A DNA stretch of 11,757 nucleotides from Bifidobacterium breve (GCA_945889575.1 CAMDBY010000034.1:1-11757); one strand, 5' to 3'; shown: positions 1-8,111, counted from the first letter of the stretch. A program made the numbers and translations. Notes: generated from the sequence alone by a model not told the origin.

Positions 1-561
1 GTCTTGTGCAATCAGCACAATTTCGCGCACTTCAAGTTGTTCAACTTCAGTGAGAATTGAAGAAACATCGCGACTGCGTTGCGGACCACGGAAACTTGGA
101 ATAGCGCAAAAGCCACAACTGCGGTCGCAGCCTTCTGCGATTTTCACATAGGCCCAAGGTGACGTTGACTTCGGACGTGGCAAGTTCAGCAAGTCGAACT
201 TTGGCACTTCACCTGTCACAGCAATCGGCTTGCGTGTGAGCTGCAATGGAACTCCGAAACCTGCAACTTGGTCGGCCTCTGGCAAAGCTTCGGCAAGTTC
301 TTCGCCATAGCGCTCAGCCATACAGCCAGTCACGATCAGCCGTGACGAACGTTTGCGGGTGTCATCAAGCGCCAACATCGTGTCGATGCTTTCTTTGCGC
401 GCCTCTTCGATGAACGCGCATGTGTTGACAACAACAACATCTGCTTTTGATGCGTCTTCAGTAGCCACCAAGCCATCAGCAATGAGTTTGCCGGCGATTT
501 TGTCTGAGTCGACCTGGTTCTTTGGGCACCCCAAAGTCTCAATGTAGTAGCGCTGAACCAT
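1..561 (-). CDS. rimO: Ribosomal protein S12 methylthiotransferase RimO (N-terminal 187 residues, truncated by window edge)
   Basis: RimO is a radical-SAM enzyme that adds a methylthio group to an aspartate of ribosomal protein S12, using two 4Fe-4S clusters. The visible part begins METHYLTHIO-domain style with ETLGCPKNQVDSD (residues 8-20). The three N-terminal cluster cysteines are C12, C48 (VNTCAF) and C80 (TGCMAERYG). The radical-SAM CxxxCxxC motif is C145, C149 and C152 (CDRSCGFCAIPSFRG). The LGCPKNxVDS and NTCAFIEEARKESI motifs point to RimO rather than the tRNA enzyme MiaB. The reading frame is open to base 1, so the rest of the radical-SAM domain and the TRAM domain lie outside. The start is the ATG at 561, 10 bp after the stop of the SMP-30 gene. 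A weak GTAGG about 10 nt upstream, plus the tight packing, suggests coupled translation. In Streptomyces and relatives rimO follows ftsK and precedes pgsA/cinA/recA, which fits this position. Confidence 0.95.
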   Translation of the reverse strand, partial: MVQRYYIETLGCPKNQVDSDKIAGKLIADGLVATEDASKADVVVVNTCAFIEEARKESIDTMLALDDTRKRSSRLIVTGCMAERYGEELAEALPEADQVAGFGVPLQLTRKPIAVTGEVPKFDLLNLPRPKSTSPWAYVKIAEGCDRSCGFCAIPSFRGPQRSRDVSSILTEVEQLEVREIVLIAQD

Positions 562-571
562 CGGATAGAGC

Positions 572-1486
572 CTACTGGTAGTTCAGTTTGAGTCCTTTGT
601 ATGGCCACTTCATAGCCAGCAAACGGCCTGTAGTTGAAGCCGTGATGTACGCAGTTTGATAATCAGGCCCACCGAAGCAGATATTGGTCGTGATGCGGTC
701 ATCAACAGCTATGTGTTGCAGCACCTCACCCTGTGGCGAAATCACGGTGATACCGCCATTGACGATGGTAGCTACACAGACGTTGCCTTCACCATCAACT
801 GCAAGCGAATCCAACAATTGATATCCGGGCAATCCGCACAACACAGTGGACGCATCAGGTGGAGCCAATTTTCCTGGTGAGGTTATTGCACGCTGATAGA
901 CGCGTCCTGTGTGAGTCTCTGCCCAGTACAGAGTATTTTCATCAGGCGATAATCCGATGCCGTTCGGGCCATCAGTAGGAAACGCAACTTCTTCAATGAA
1001 TGAACCATCAGGCTTTGCGTAATAGATACCTGTACGGTCTGCACTTCGTTCTGATCGAGTTCCGTGATCTGTGAAGTAGAAGCCGCCCTGTTTGTCAAAC
1101 ACGATGTCATTGGGTGCACGTAACGCTGTAGTGCCGCAGTGTGTATACAAATCTGTCACAGTTCCGGTTGCGATATCAACTCGCTGAATTCGGCCGCCGA
1201 TGTATTTTGATTCGTCAAACGGACCTGGGTACATCAGGCCGCCAGCATTGAGTGGTGTGAATGCATTGCCGTTATTGCACAAATACAAAGCGCCATCAGG
1301 ACCAACGGCTAAACCATTTGGTGAACCATTGATTTCAGCAACAATTGTTTTGGTGCCATCTGGCGCAACTCGCGTAAGGCGCGAGGCAAACAGTTCGGTG
1401 AGTATGACACTGCCGTCTGGCATCGCCACCGGCCCTTCTGGAAACTGAAGTCCAGTAGTGATTTCGGTGAATGCCGTGTTGGCCAT
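572..1486 (-). CDS. SMP-30/gluconolactonase/LRE-like beta-propeller protein
   Basis: This 304-residue protein belongs to the SMP-30/gluconolactonase family: six-bladed beta-propellers that bind a divalent metal and usually hydrolyse sugar lactones or related esters. The visible family signatures are FPEGPV (Glu17), SPNGLAVGPDG (55-65), APNDIVFD (Asn126), DGPNGIGLSPDENTLYWAE (Asn175) and LLDSLAVDGEGN (Asp226). Glu17, Asn175 and Asp226 correspond to the metal ligands known in the family, and Asn126 to a substrate-side residue. Length is normal and no signal peptide is seen, so it is probably cytoplasmic. The start ATG lies 4 bp after the ftsK stop codon and has a GGGAG Shine-Dalgarno inside the end of ftsK, so it is probably translated with ftsK. 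The substrate cannot be read from sequence. Nothing nearby forms a sugar-acid pathway, so gluconolactonase activity is only a family default. Confidence 0.88.
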   Translation of the reverse strand: MANTAFTEITTGLQFPEGPVAMPDGSVILTELFASRLTRVAPDGTKTIVAEINGSPNGLAVGPDGALYLCNNGNAFTPLNAGGLMYPGPFDESKYIGGRIQRVDIATGTVTDLYTHCGTTALRAPNDIVFDKQGGFYFTDHGTRSERSADRTGIYYAKPDGSFIEEVAFPTDGPNGIGLSPDENTLYWAETHTGRVYQRAITSPGKLAPPDASTVLCGLPGYQLLDSLAVDGEGNVCVATIVNGGITVISPQGEVLQHIAVDDRITTNICFGGPDYQTAYITASTTGRLLAMKWPYKGLKLNYQ

Positions 1487-1490
1487 TGTG

Positions 1491-3881
1491 TTACTCCCGC
1501 ATTGATTCGAGTTCTTCCACGCTCATCATGACACTGCGCGCTTTAGAACCTTCGCTCGGACCCACTATGCCACGCTCTTCGAGTTCGTCCATCAGTCGGC
1601 CAGCTCGCGCAAAGCCCACTTTCAGTTTGCGCTGCAAGAGCGAGGTAGATCCAAGCCCAGAGCGCACCACAATTTCAATAGCTGCCTTGATGAGTTCGTC
1701 ATCTACTCCGCCACTACCGCCACCAAACAGCCCGCCAGCGCCACTGCCGCCCGACTCTTCACCTTCGATACCAGAGACGTAGACCACTTCAGGAGATTGA
1801 CGTCGCCAGTGAGTCACAATCTTGCGCACTTCGTCTTCATCAACCCATGAACCCTGAATACGGTTCGGAACGTTTGTGTTTCCGGGCATCAACAACATGT
1901 CGCCCTTACCCACAAGTTTTTCTGCACCTGGCTGATCCAGAATCACTCGGCTATCGGTGAGACTGCTCACTGCAAATGCCATACGAGCCGGAATATTGGC
2001 CTTGATAACACCTGTGATGACGTTGACCGATGGTCGCTGCGTAGCGACAATGAGGTGAATACCAACGGCACGTGCCTTTTGAGCAATACGTGTAATTGAT
2101 TCTTCGACGTCGCGTGCTGCAACCATCATGAGGTCGTTTAACTCGTCGACAACCACAACAATAAACGGTAGGCGTTCGTACTTCTTTGCGTTCTCATCGG
2201 TGTTGTCGTTGACTTCACCTTTATCGAATGCTGCGTTGTACCCACCAATGTCACGGAAGCCCACTTCAACCAAAAGGTCATAGCGACGTTCCATTTCTTT
2301 CACTGCCCAACCCAAAGCGTTAGCTGCTTTCTTTGGATTAGTAACTGGCGCAGTGAGCAAATGAGGAAGGCGCGCATATTGGCCCATTTCCACTTGCTTA
2401 GGGTCAATGAGAATCAGACGTACTTCATCTGGCGTGCTGCGCATCAGCAATGACGTCAAGATTGAGTTGATGCCACTTGATTTACCAGCACCCGTTGCAC
2501 CAGCAATAAGCATGTGGGGTGTCGAAGCAAGGTTCAAGAACACGGCACGACCTGCAATGTCTTTACCAACTGCGACATCAAGAGGATGTGTTGCTGCACG
2601 AGCTTCAGGAGACGAGATGAGGTCGCCGAGCGAAACGAGTTGACGTGTTTCATTCGGTACTTCAACACCAACAGCTGATTTACCAGGAATAGGCGCCAAA
2701 ATTCGCACATCAGTTGCGGCCATTGAATAGGCAATGTCACGGTTCAAGCTGGTGACCTTAGAAACTTTGACACCTGAACCCAGTTCAAGTTCGAAGCGAG
2801 TAACAGTCGGACCAACTGTCATTCCGACCAAACGAGTTTCAACACCGTGAGATGCAAGAGACTCTTCCAACAGTCGACCGCGTTCAGCAACACGCGCCTT
2901 ATTAACTTCTTGCACTTCAGTAAGTCCGAGCAAATCTGTTGGTGGCAATACCCATACACCTGGCACCGCGGGTGCACCAACTGCTGATTCTTCTGATGAA
3001 CCTGCGGCGCGTTTTGTGCTTGGTTTGCCAACAAATTCAGGAGTGACTGGCTCAACCCGACCTGGTTCAGGGCGACGCTTTGCGCGTTCTTTCTTCCCAA
3101 CAAGATCAGGGTCTGAATCTGCATCGTAAATAGTTTGCGGTTGTTCACGTACTGCAGGTGCTGGCGCAAAATCTGAATCGTCATTGCTGAATTCGTCATA
3201 CGGCTTAGATGATCCGTCGCGAGACGAAACACCACGCGCCAGAGAGGCTGCTGAACCAGATTGCTTCGCGGTCCATGTACGAATAGCAATAACCAACTCT
3301 GGGACTGTTGTATCGGTAATCAACATTGTTCCGCCGACAGCGATTGCAAACAAAACGACTAATGCACCAGCCCAACTAATTGTTGAACTCAACGGCTCGG
3401 CCATGATGGCACCAAACCATCCGCCAGCTTGTGACATGGCATCAACGCTGGCAACGATTTTGTCTGCGCCATTGATGAGATGCAGGAAACCAAGAATTGC
3501 TAACACCACGATGGTCCATCCCATGGTGAGACGGAGACGATGTTGAACACTGCGACGGCGCACCATGGCAACGCCAATTCCGGTGATCACCATCGGCAAT
3601 GCAAAACGACCTAGTCCGAGCAGCCAGCCGAATGTTGTGTCGATGGCGCGACCAAGAGGACCAGCCATATGGAGATACATCGACAACACGAGGACAATGC
3701 CAAGACTGATGCACCCGACGCCCCAGAATTCCACTTCGCGTCCGCGCACCACTTCGCGCGCTGCTGAATCTGGCTTCACCGGTGGGCGCTTGCTGCCCTT
3801 TGGAGGCGTTTTGACCGCTGCACGAGAGCCTGAAGGCGCCTTGGTGCCGCGAGACGATGGACGAGAACCCTTGGCAGACAT
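1491..3881 (-). CDS. ftsK: DNA translocase FtsK (FtsK/SpoIIIE family)
   Basis: FtsK is a membrane-anchored hexameric motor that pumps chromosomal DNA through the closing division septum and aids dimer resolution at dif. The protein has 796 residues. A basic, Ser/Pro-rich N-terminus (1-50) comes first. About four membrane helices follow (roughly 54-73, 84-106, 119-137, 166-190), then a low-complexity acidic/basic linker (205-305). The alpha/beta motor carries Walker A GATGAGKS (461-468) and Walker B VVVVDE (575-580), plus the LIDPKQVE and ATQRPSVNVITG motifs. A Gly/Ser-rich tether (709-726) leads to the gamma winged-helix domain (727-787) with STSLLQRKLKVGFARAGRLM, the part known to read KOPS sequences. 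An ATG at 3941 would add 20 residues but overlaps the upstream gene. The ATG at 3881 gives the usual basic N-terminus and sits 7 nt after a TACCCT box, with no Shine-Dalgarno, which suggests a leaderless start. Confidence 0.96.
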   Translation of the reverse strand: MSAKGSRPSSRGTKAPSGSRAAVKTPPKGSKRPPVKPDSAAREVVRGREVEFWGVGCISLGIVLVLSMYLHMAGPLGRAIDTTFGWLLGLGRFALPMVITGIGVAMVRRRSVQHRLRLTMGWTIVVLAILGFLHLINGADKIVASVDAMSQAGGWFGAIMAEPLSSTISWAGALVVLFAIAVGGTMLITDTTVPELVIAIRTWTAKQSGSAASLARGVSSRDGSSKPYDEFSNDDSDFAPAPAVREQPQTIYDADSDPDLVGKKERAKRRPEPGRVEPVTPEFVGKPSTKRAAGSSEESAVGAPAVPGVWVLPPTDLLGLTEVQEVNKARVAERGRLLEESLASHGVETRLVGMTVGPTVTRFELELGSGVKVSKVTSLNRDIAYSMAATDVRILAPIPGKSAVGVEVPNETRQLVSLGDLISSPEARAATHPLDVAVGKDIAGRAVFLNLASTPHMLIAGATGAGKSSGINSILTSLLMRSTPDEVRLILIDPKQVEMGQYARLPHLLTAPVTNPKKAANALGWAVKEMERRYDLLVEVGFRDIGGYNAAFDKGEVNDNTDENAKKYERLPFIVVVVDELNDLMMVAARDVEESITRIAQKARAVGIHLIVATQRPSVNVITGVIKANIPARMAFAVSSLTDSRVILDQPGAEKLVGKGDMLLMPGNTNVPNRIQGSWVDEDEVRKIVTHWRRQSPEVVYVSGIEGEESGGSGAGGLFGGGSGGVDDELIKAAIEIVVRSGLGSTSLLQRKLKVGFARAGRLMDELEERGIVGPSEGSKARSVMMSVEELESMRE

Positions 3882-3887
3882 GAAGAA

Positions 3888-3893
3888 AGGGTA
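3888..3893 (-). promoter_or_regulatory. Putative leaderless -10 box for ftsK
   Basis: TACCCT on the minus strand matches the actinobacterial TANNNT -10 pattern. It ends 6 nt before the ftsK ATG, so transcription starting 7 nt downstream would begin at that A. No Shine-Dalgarno precedes this ATG and no convincing -35 box is visible. A TANNNT match is common by chance; the support comes from its position and from the same layout at dapA and tetR. Confidence 0.35.
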
Positions 3894-3898
3894 GCAAT

Positions 3899-3915
3899 GA
3901 GGTGTTCCCACCCTC
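3899..3915 (-). terminator. Small hairpin between TPP-enzyme gene and ftsK (possible U-less terminator)
   Basis: On the minus strand GAGGGTG, a GGAA tetraloop and CACCTC form a 6-bp stem with one bulged G. It starts 9 nt after the stop codon of the TPP-enzyme gene. No U-tract follows, so it is not a classical intrinsic terminator; it could slow polymerase, protect the 3' end or be incidental. Confidence 0.25.
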
Positions 3916-3924
3916 GGGATACCC

Positions 3925-5472
3925 CTACAGATAGGCCTCAATCAGCCGTGGACCTGTCTGCTTCATTGCTGCTGCAAAAGCGGCATCAAATGCCTCGGCG
4001 GTCTCGACGCGCACGGCCTCAACGCCAAGCCCATTAGCAATCTGTACCCAATTCAATTCGGGGTTTGACAGGTCAAGCATTGCCTGAGCCTTTTCGCCAC
4101 CTGTGCCAGCGCCCGTGCGGTGCAATTCAATCTGCAAAATGGCATACGAACGGTTCGCAAAGATGACCGTGGTGACGTCAAGTTTTTCTCGCGCCTGAGT
4201 CCATAACGCCTGCAACGTGTACATCGCGCCACCGTCACCGTGCAGACACACCACTTTGCGTTGTCCGTTTGCTGCAACTGCTGCTCCGGTTGCCATTGGT
4301 AGACCTTGACCAATAGAACCTCCTGTTAAGGAAATTTGATCATGTGGAACTGACGTTGCGAGCGCCACTTGGGCACCACCACCCGATGTTCCGCCTTCAT
4401 CAGCGATGATCGCGTTTTCGGGCAAGTGACGCGCAATAGAACGACCAATAGAAAATCCATCAAGCTTGTCGCCGATTGTTGCATCAATAACAAACTGAGC
4501 AACTGCTGGCTGATGTGACGCTGCATGTAAATCATCTGCAAGTTCTTGCAGTGCTGCAACGCCGTCTTCGTATGCGTGAGCAAGATGCAAAATTTCTGTT
4601 GTTCCCGCTGTGCCCCAACTTGGCTTGCCCGGATACGCAAAGAAAGTGACAGGTGGTTTTGTTCCGACCAACACCAACACTTCAAGGTCAGCCAGGAATT
4701 CAACTAGTTGCTCAGCGAAATATGGCAAACGCGACACCGTCACACGACCTGCACCTTTTTGGATTCGTGGGGCAAATGTGTCACACATCAGTCGAACATT
4801 GCCAGCAGACGCAACTTTGCCAGCCGCCAACAAGCCAACTTCTGTTAAGGCAGCACCGCGCAACAACACGCCCACGCGCTTTCCGCTACGAATTGCAGCC
4901 GCAACCTTCGCAATCGCTTCATGGCCAACCTGTACTGCGCGTGCAATGGGTAACGCAGGGGCAGCAACTCCCCCTTCGTTCCATGCAACGTCTGCCGGAA
5001 GAATCAGAGTGGCAATTTGCCCTGGCCATTGACGTGCCGCTTGCACTGCACGTGCCGTATCACTGCCAACTGACATCGGACTCGTGGCACTGTGTAACCA
5101 CGCTGAAATTGGCTGAGCAAAACCTTTGATGTCAGAAGTCAGTGGTGCATCGTATTGAAGGTGATACGTGGCGTGGTCACCAACTATGTTGACAACCGGT
5201 GATTGTGCGCGACGGGCGTTGTGCAAGTTGGCTAGACCATTTGCAAGACCAGGCCCGAGATGCAACAACGTGGCAGCTGGCTTTTCTGCAATGCGTGCAT
5301 AGCCATCTGCCATACCCGTGACGACGCCTTCAAAAAGTCCGAGAATTGAACGCATGCCTGGCGTTGTATCAATTGCCGTGACTAAGTGCATCTCCGATGT
5401 ACCTGGGTTTGCAAAACAAACATCGACGTCAGAATCGACCAGCGTTTGAATAACTGCTTGTGCTCCGTACAT
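3925..5472 (-). CDS. Acetolactate synthase-like thiamine-diphosphate-dependent enzyme
   Basis: This 515-residue protein has the three-domain layout of the acetolactate synthase/benzoylformate decarboxylase superfamily. The N-terminal pyrimidine-binding domain has NPGTSEMHLV (22-31) and the catalytic glutamate Glu48 (LFEGVVTGMADGYAR), which activates the cofactor. A middle domain spans about 180-330. The C-terminal pyrophosphate-binding domain has HGDGGAMYTLQALW (411-424) and ends the metal/TPP motif at Asn440 (FANRSYAIL). It is shorter than true acetolactate synthase large subunits (usually about 570-600), has no adjacent ilvN regulatory subunit, and carries NRSYAIL. That places it among the poorly characterised 'ALS-like' proteins sometimes called IlvX. 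It probably decarboxylates a 2-oxo acid or makes a C-C bond; the substrate is unknown. The start ATG has a strong AGGAGG Shine-Dalgarno 4 nt upstream, and an in-frame TGA upstream excludes a longer form. It sits between rnj and ftsK. Confidence 0.9.
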   Translation of the reverse strand: MYGAQAVIQTLVDSDVDVCFANPGTSEMHLVTAIDTTPGMRSILGLFEGVVTGMADGYARIAEKPAATLLHLGPGLANGLANLHNARRAQSPVVNIVGDHATYHLQYDAPLTSDIKGFAQPISAWLHSATSPMSVGSDTARAVQAARQWPGQIATLILPADVAWNEGGVAAPALPIARAVQVGHEAIAKVAAAIRSGKRVGVLLRGAALTEVGLLAAGKVASAGNVRLMCDTFAPRIQKGAGRVTVSRLPYFAEQLVEFLADLEVLVLVGTKPPVTFFAYPGKPSWGTAGTTEILHLAHAYEDGVAALQELADDLHAASHQPAVAQFVIDATIGDKLDGFSIGRSIARHLPENAIIADEGGTSGGGAQVALATSVPHDQISLTGGSIGQGLPMATGAAVAANGQRKVVCLHGDGGAMYTLQALWTQAREKLDVTTVIFANRSYAILQIELHRTGAGTGGEKAQAMLDLSNPELNWVQIANGLGVEAVRVETAEAFDAAFAAAMKQTGPRLIEAYL

Positions 5473-5486
5473 AGCGCCTCCTGAGG

Positions 5487-5500
5487 TATCTATTCAGATA
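5487..5500. repeat. Short perfect inverted repeat upstream of the TPP-enzyme gene
   Basis: TATCT and AGATA are separated by 4 bp (ATTC on the plus strand). The repeat lies about 15 bp upstream of the TPP-enzyme start, just before its Shine-Dalgarno, in the 60-bp rnj/TPP interval. It could be a weak operator or mRNA hairpin. Five-bp arms are short enough to arise by chance. Confidence 0.2.
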
Positions 5501-5532
5501 GTCCCAGCATGACAGAGAATCGGGCTAGAGAA

Positions 5533-7194
5533 TTAAGTGGTCATCACGACGGGCACAATCATCGGCCGTCGTTTGGTGCGATCGCTCACAAATTTGCCTG
5601 CAGCCTTACGCACCACACGCTCAAGTCCGTCAACATCGGTGATTCCATCGTCAAGCGCCTTCACAAGAGCCTTTTCAATATGCGCCTCTGCTTCATCCAG
5701 CAACGCATCCGCTTCTGGTGCATACACCCAGCCTCGCGTAATGACTTCCGGCCCGGTAATCACCTTGTGCAGCGCGCTATCGACTGTCGCAACAATTACT
5801 ACAACGCCTTCTTCAGCTAAGACCTTGCGATCTCGCAATACACCGTGGCCAACATCGCCGACAATTCCATCAACGAATAAATAGCCCGCAGGCACCGTGC
5901 TGTGGAATGCAAGACCATCATCAGATAGTTCCAATACATCGCCGTCAGTTGCTTGCAGAACATGATCAGGTGCAGCACCCATCACGACTGCCAATTCAGC
6001 ATGCGCGCGCATATGGCGATATTCGCCATGAACTGGCACAAACCATTCGGGCTGCAAGATGGAGTGATACGTCTTCAATTCATCGGCTTGGGCATGGCCA
6101 GTTGCGTGCACATCAGCAATACCTGAGTGAACAACTTTGGCACCGGCGCGAACAAGACCATCAATCACGCGATTAACATTGCCTTCATTGCCCGGGATTG
6201 CGTGGCTTGACAAAATAATGGTGTCACGTTCGCCTACTTTGAACCAGCGACTTTCTCCGCGTGACAACAATGACAATGCAGCCATTGGTTCACCTTGAGA
6301 TCCAGTTGAGATGATGCAGATATCTTCCGGCGCAAAGTCATCAACTTTCTCAACATCAACAAAAACACTTGCCGGCACGTTGATGAGTTTCAAATCAATG
6401 GCAAGCCCAATGTTTTTTTGCATAGAGCGCCCCATCAGGCACACCTTGCGACCATTATCGATTGCAGCCTCAATAATCTGCTGCACGCGGTGAATATGGC
6501 TAGCAAAACTGGCTGTGATGATTCGACGATCGCGATGTTCGTGGAACAACTGGTGCAACACAGCGCCAACGCTCTTCTCGCTTGGTGCGTGACCATGCTC
6601 TTCAGCGTTGGTTGAGTCACACATCAATAAGCGAATGCCCACAGTCTTTGACAGCTCGCCAAGTCGAGCGAGGTCAGTTCTGCGGTCATCAACTGGTGTG
6701 AGATCAAGCTTGAAGTCACCTGAATGCACTATGACGCCCTGAGGAGTATGAACAATGACTGCATGAGCATGTGGCACTGAGTGCGTGACAGGCAGGAACT
6801 CCACATCGAACGGACCAATATTGAGTCGCTCACCGTCGCGCACTGTTATCAATTCAGTCTTTTTGAGTAGCCCGGCTTCTTCAATGCGATTGCGAGCAAG
6901 TCCCAATGTGACCATCGAGCCATAAATAGGAAATGACAGTTCACGCAAAAGAAACTGCAGACCGCCCACATGATCTTCATGACCATGGGTTGCCACACAG
7001 CCAACAATGCGGTCGGCATTCTCACGAAGAAACGTGAAGTCCGGAAGGACTAAGTCAATACCGTGCATATCAGCGTCGGGAAACATGAGACCACAGTCGA
7101 TGAGCATCAACTTGTCGTCTTGCTCGAGCACCATGCAGTTGCGCCCGATCTCGCCGAGACCGCCAAGGAAATAAATACGTACTGGCTGGGCCAT
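5533..7194 (-). CDS. rnj: Ribonuclease J (metallo-beta-lactamase/beta-CASP)
   Basis: RNase J is a zinc-dependent 5'-3' exoribonuclease and endoribonuclease of mRNA decay and rRNA maturation, acting in the cytoplasm. The 553 residues match the actinobacterial size. The N-terminal lactamase fold has HGHEDH (70-75; the HxHxDH metal motif), HSVPHAH (138-144) and HSGDFKLD (157-164, with Asp160). The beta-CASP insert shows CDSTNAE (192-198), the GSQGEP loop (298-303), SSHAIPGNE (329-337) and ATGHA (364-368). The closing metal histidine lies in PVHGEYRH (His389). A short C-terminal domain follows from about 450. Its ATG lies 3 bp after the dapA stop codon with no clear Shine-Dalgarno, so it probably relies on translation coupled to dapA. 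Adjacent dapA-rnj is the known mycobacterial arrangement. Confidence 0.96.
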   Translation of the reverse strand: MAQPVRIYFLGGLGEIGRNCMVLEQDDKLMLIDCGLMFPDADMHGIDLVLPDFTFLRENADRIVGCVATHGHEDHVGGLQFLLRELSFPIYGSMVTLGLARNRIEEAGLLKKTELITVRDGERLNIGPFDVEFLPVTHSVPHAHAVIVHTPQGVIVHSGDFKLDLTPVDDRRTDLARLGELSKTVGIRLLMCDSTNAEEHGHAPSEKSVGAVLHQLFHEHRDRRIITASFASHIHRVQQIIEAAIDNGRKVCLMGRSMQKNIGLAIDLKLINVPASVFVDVEKVDDFAPEDICIISTGSQGEPMAALSLLSRGESRWFKVGERDTIILSSHAIPGNEGNVNRVIDGLVRAGAKVVHSGIADVHATGHAQADELKTYHSILQPEWFVPVHGEYRHMRAHAELAVVMGAAPDHVLQATDGDVLELSDDGLAFHSTVPAGYLFVDGIVGDVGHGVLRDRKVLAEEGVVVIVATVDSALHKVITGPEVITRGWVYAPEADALLDEAEAHIEKALVKALDDGITDVDGLERVVRKAAGKFVSDRTKRRPMIVPVVMTT

Positions 7195-7197
7195 GAG

Positions 7198-8100
7198 TTA
7201 CTTGCTCAGCGCTTCGCGCGCTTTTTGCAAATTGGCATGCACGACTGCAGCACGATCAGCAAGACCTGCAGGTGGTGGCCCCATCGGCAAACGACAGTCA
7301 CCCACATTGAATCCGAGGTAGTTCATCATGACTTTGCTTGGAATGGGGTTCGGGTTGTCATCACCAGTTTCGAATGCGTAACTCTCAAGAAGAATGTCGT
7401 TGTACTTACGCGCCAAAGCGACATCGCCCTTCTTGAATGCAGTAACCATGGCCTGATGTTCTGGTGCGCTCCAATGTGTCGCAACACCAATAACCCCACT
7501 GCCACCGTATGCAAGGAACGCAAGCGTGAGCCCGTCATCACCGGAATACAGTTCGAAATCTTTCGGAACCTGCGCCATGAGGTTTGCGGTTTCTGCTGGA
7601 GCGCCAGCAGCATCTTTGAGCGCCTTGATGTTCGGCACCGTGTTTGCCAACTTCGCAAGAGTCTGTGTAGAAATTTTTCGGCCTGTGCGAACTGGGATGT
7701 CATAAATAACAACTGGCAATGTAGTTGCGTTTGCCATGGCAGTGATATGCCCGGCAAGTCCACTTTGTGGCGGGCGGTTGTAATACGGCCCCACTGCCAA
7801 AATTCCGGCAGCACCCATCTTCGTGACTTCTTTTGTCATGTGCACGGAGTGCGCAGTGTCGTTAGAACCAGAACCAGCAATTACGGGAATAGTGACTGCG
7901 TTAATAACTGCTTCCCATAATGACAATTTCTCGGCATCGGTCAGCGTTGATGACTCGCCTGTTGTTCCAGAAATTACAAGACCATCGTTGCCGTTGTCTT
8001 GTAGCCACTTCGCGAGACGTACGGCCTCATTGAGGTCGAGCGCGCCCGATGCGTCGAAGGGCGTAATCATCGCCGTGAGAACTTGTCCGAAAATGGCCAT
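7198..8100 (-). CDS. dapA: 4-hydroxy-tetrahydrodipicolinate synthase (dihydrodipicolinate synthase)
   Basis: DapA condenses pyruvate with aspartate-4-semialdehyde, the first committed step of the diaminopimelate/lysine pathway, supplying cell-wall cross-links. It is a 300-residue TIM barrel of normal size. Visible are the GTTGES motif (45-50; Thr46/Thr47 of the proton relay), VGPYYNRP (Tyr107), IYDIPVRTG (Tyr133 and substrate-binding Arg138) and the Schiff-base lysine, Lys162 (IKALKDAAG). The C-terminal NPIPSK (251-256) and LPMGPP (271-276) are also typical. All key residues are present, so it should be active. The ATG at 8100 has no Shine-Dalgarno but lies 6 nt after a CATAAT box, consistent with a leaderless transcript. 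In mycobacteria thyX precedes dapA; here a TetR/diiron pair does. It overlaps no neighbour, and rnj starts 3 bp after its stop. Confidence 0.96.
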   Translation of the reverse strand: MAIFGQVLTAMITPFDASGALDLNEAVRLAKWLQDNGNDGLVISGTTGESSTLTDAEKLSLWEAVINAVTIPVIAGSGSNDTAHSVHMTKEVTKMGAAGILAVGPYYNRPPQSGLAGHITAMANATTLPVVIYDIPVRTGRKISTQTLAKLANTVPNIKALKDAAGAPAETANLMAQVPKDFELYSGDDGLTLAFLAYGGSGVIGVATHWSAPEHQAMVTAFKKGDVALARKYNDILLESYAFETGDDNPNPIPSKVMMNYLGFNVGDCRLPMGPPPAGLADRAAVVHANLQKAREALSK

Positions 8101-8105
8101 GCACC

Positions 8106-8111
8106 ATTATG
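8106..8111 (-). promoter_or_regulatory. Putative leaderless -10 box for dapA
   Basis: CATAAT on the minus strand differs from TATAAT by one base and ends 5 nt before the dapA ATG, so the start of transcription would fall on the A of the start codon. No Shine-Dalgarno is present. No TTGACA-like -35 is visible at 16-19 bp. Confidence 0.4.

Noticed and set aside
336..608. Minus-strand 90-codon frame overlapping the rimO start and the SMP-30 end
   Set aside because: It is out of frame with rimO, whose cysteine motifs are clear, and it encodes no recognisable domain.
3882..3941. Longer ftsK starting at an ATG at 3941
   Set aside because: It would overlap the stop of the TPP-enzyme gene by 17 bp and adds 20 residues unlike any FtsK N-terminus. 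The ATG at 3881 gives the expected basic leader before the first membrane helix.
5501..5528. Possible terminator in the rnj/TPP gap (TAGCCC pairing with GGGACTA)
   Set aside because: The 6-bp stem needs a bulge and a 16-nt loop and has no T-tract; it is too weak to call.
7063..7920. Long plus-strand open frame (285 codons) antisense across the rnj/dapA junction
   Set aside because: Its translation is rich in Cys, His and Trp with no recognisable motif, has no ribosome site, and lies over two genes with fully conserved active sites. It is a shadow frame.
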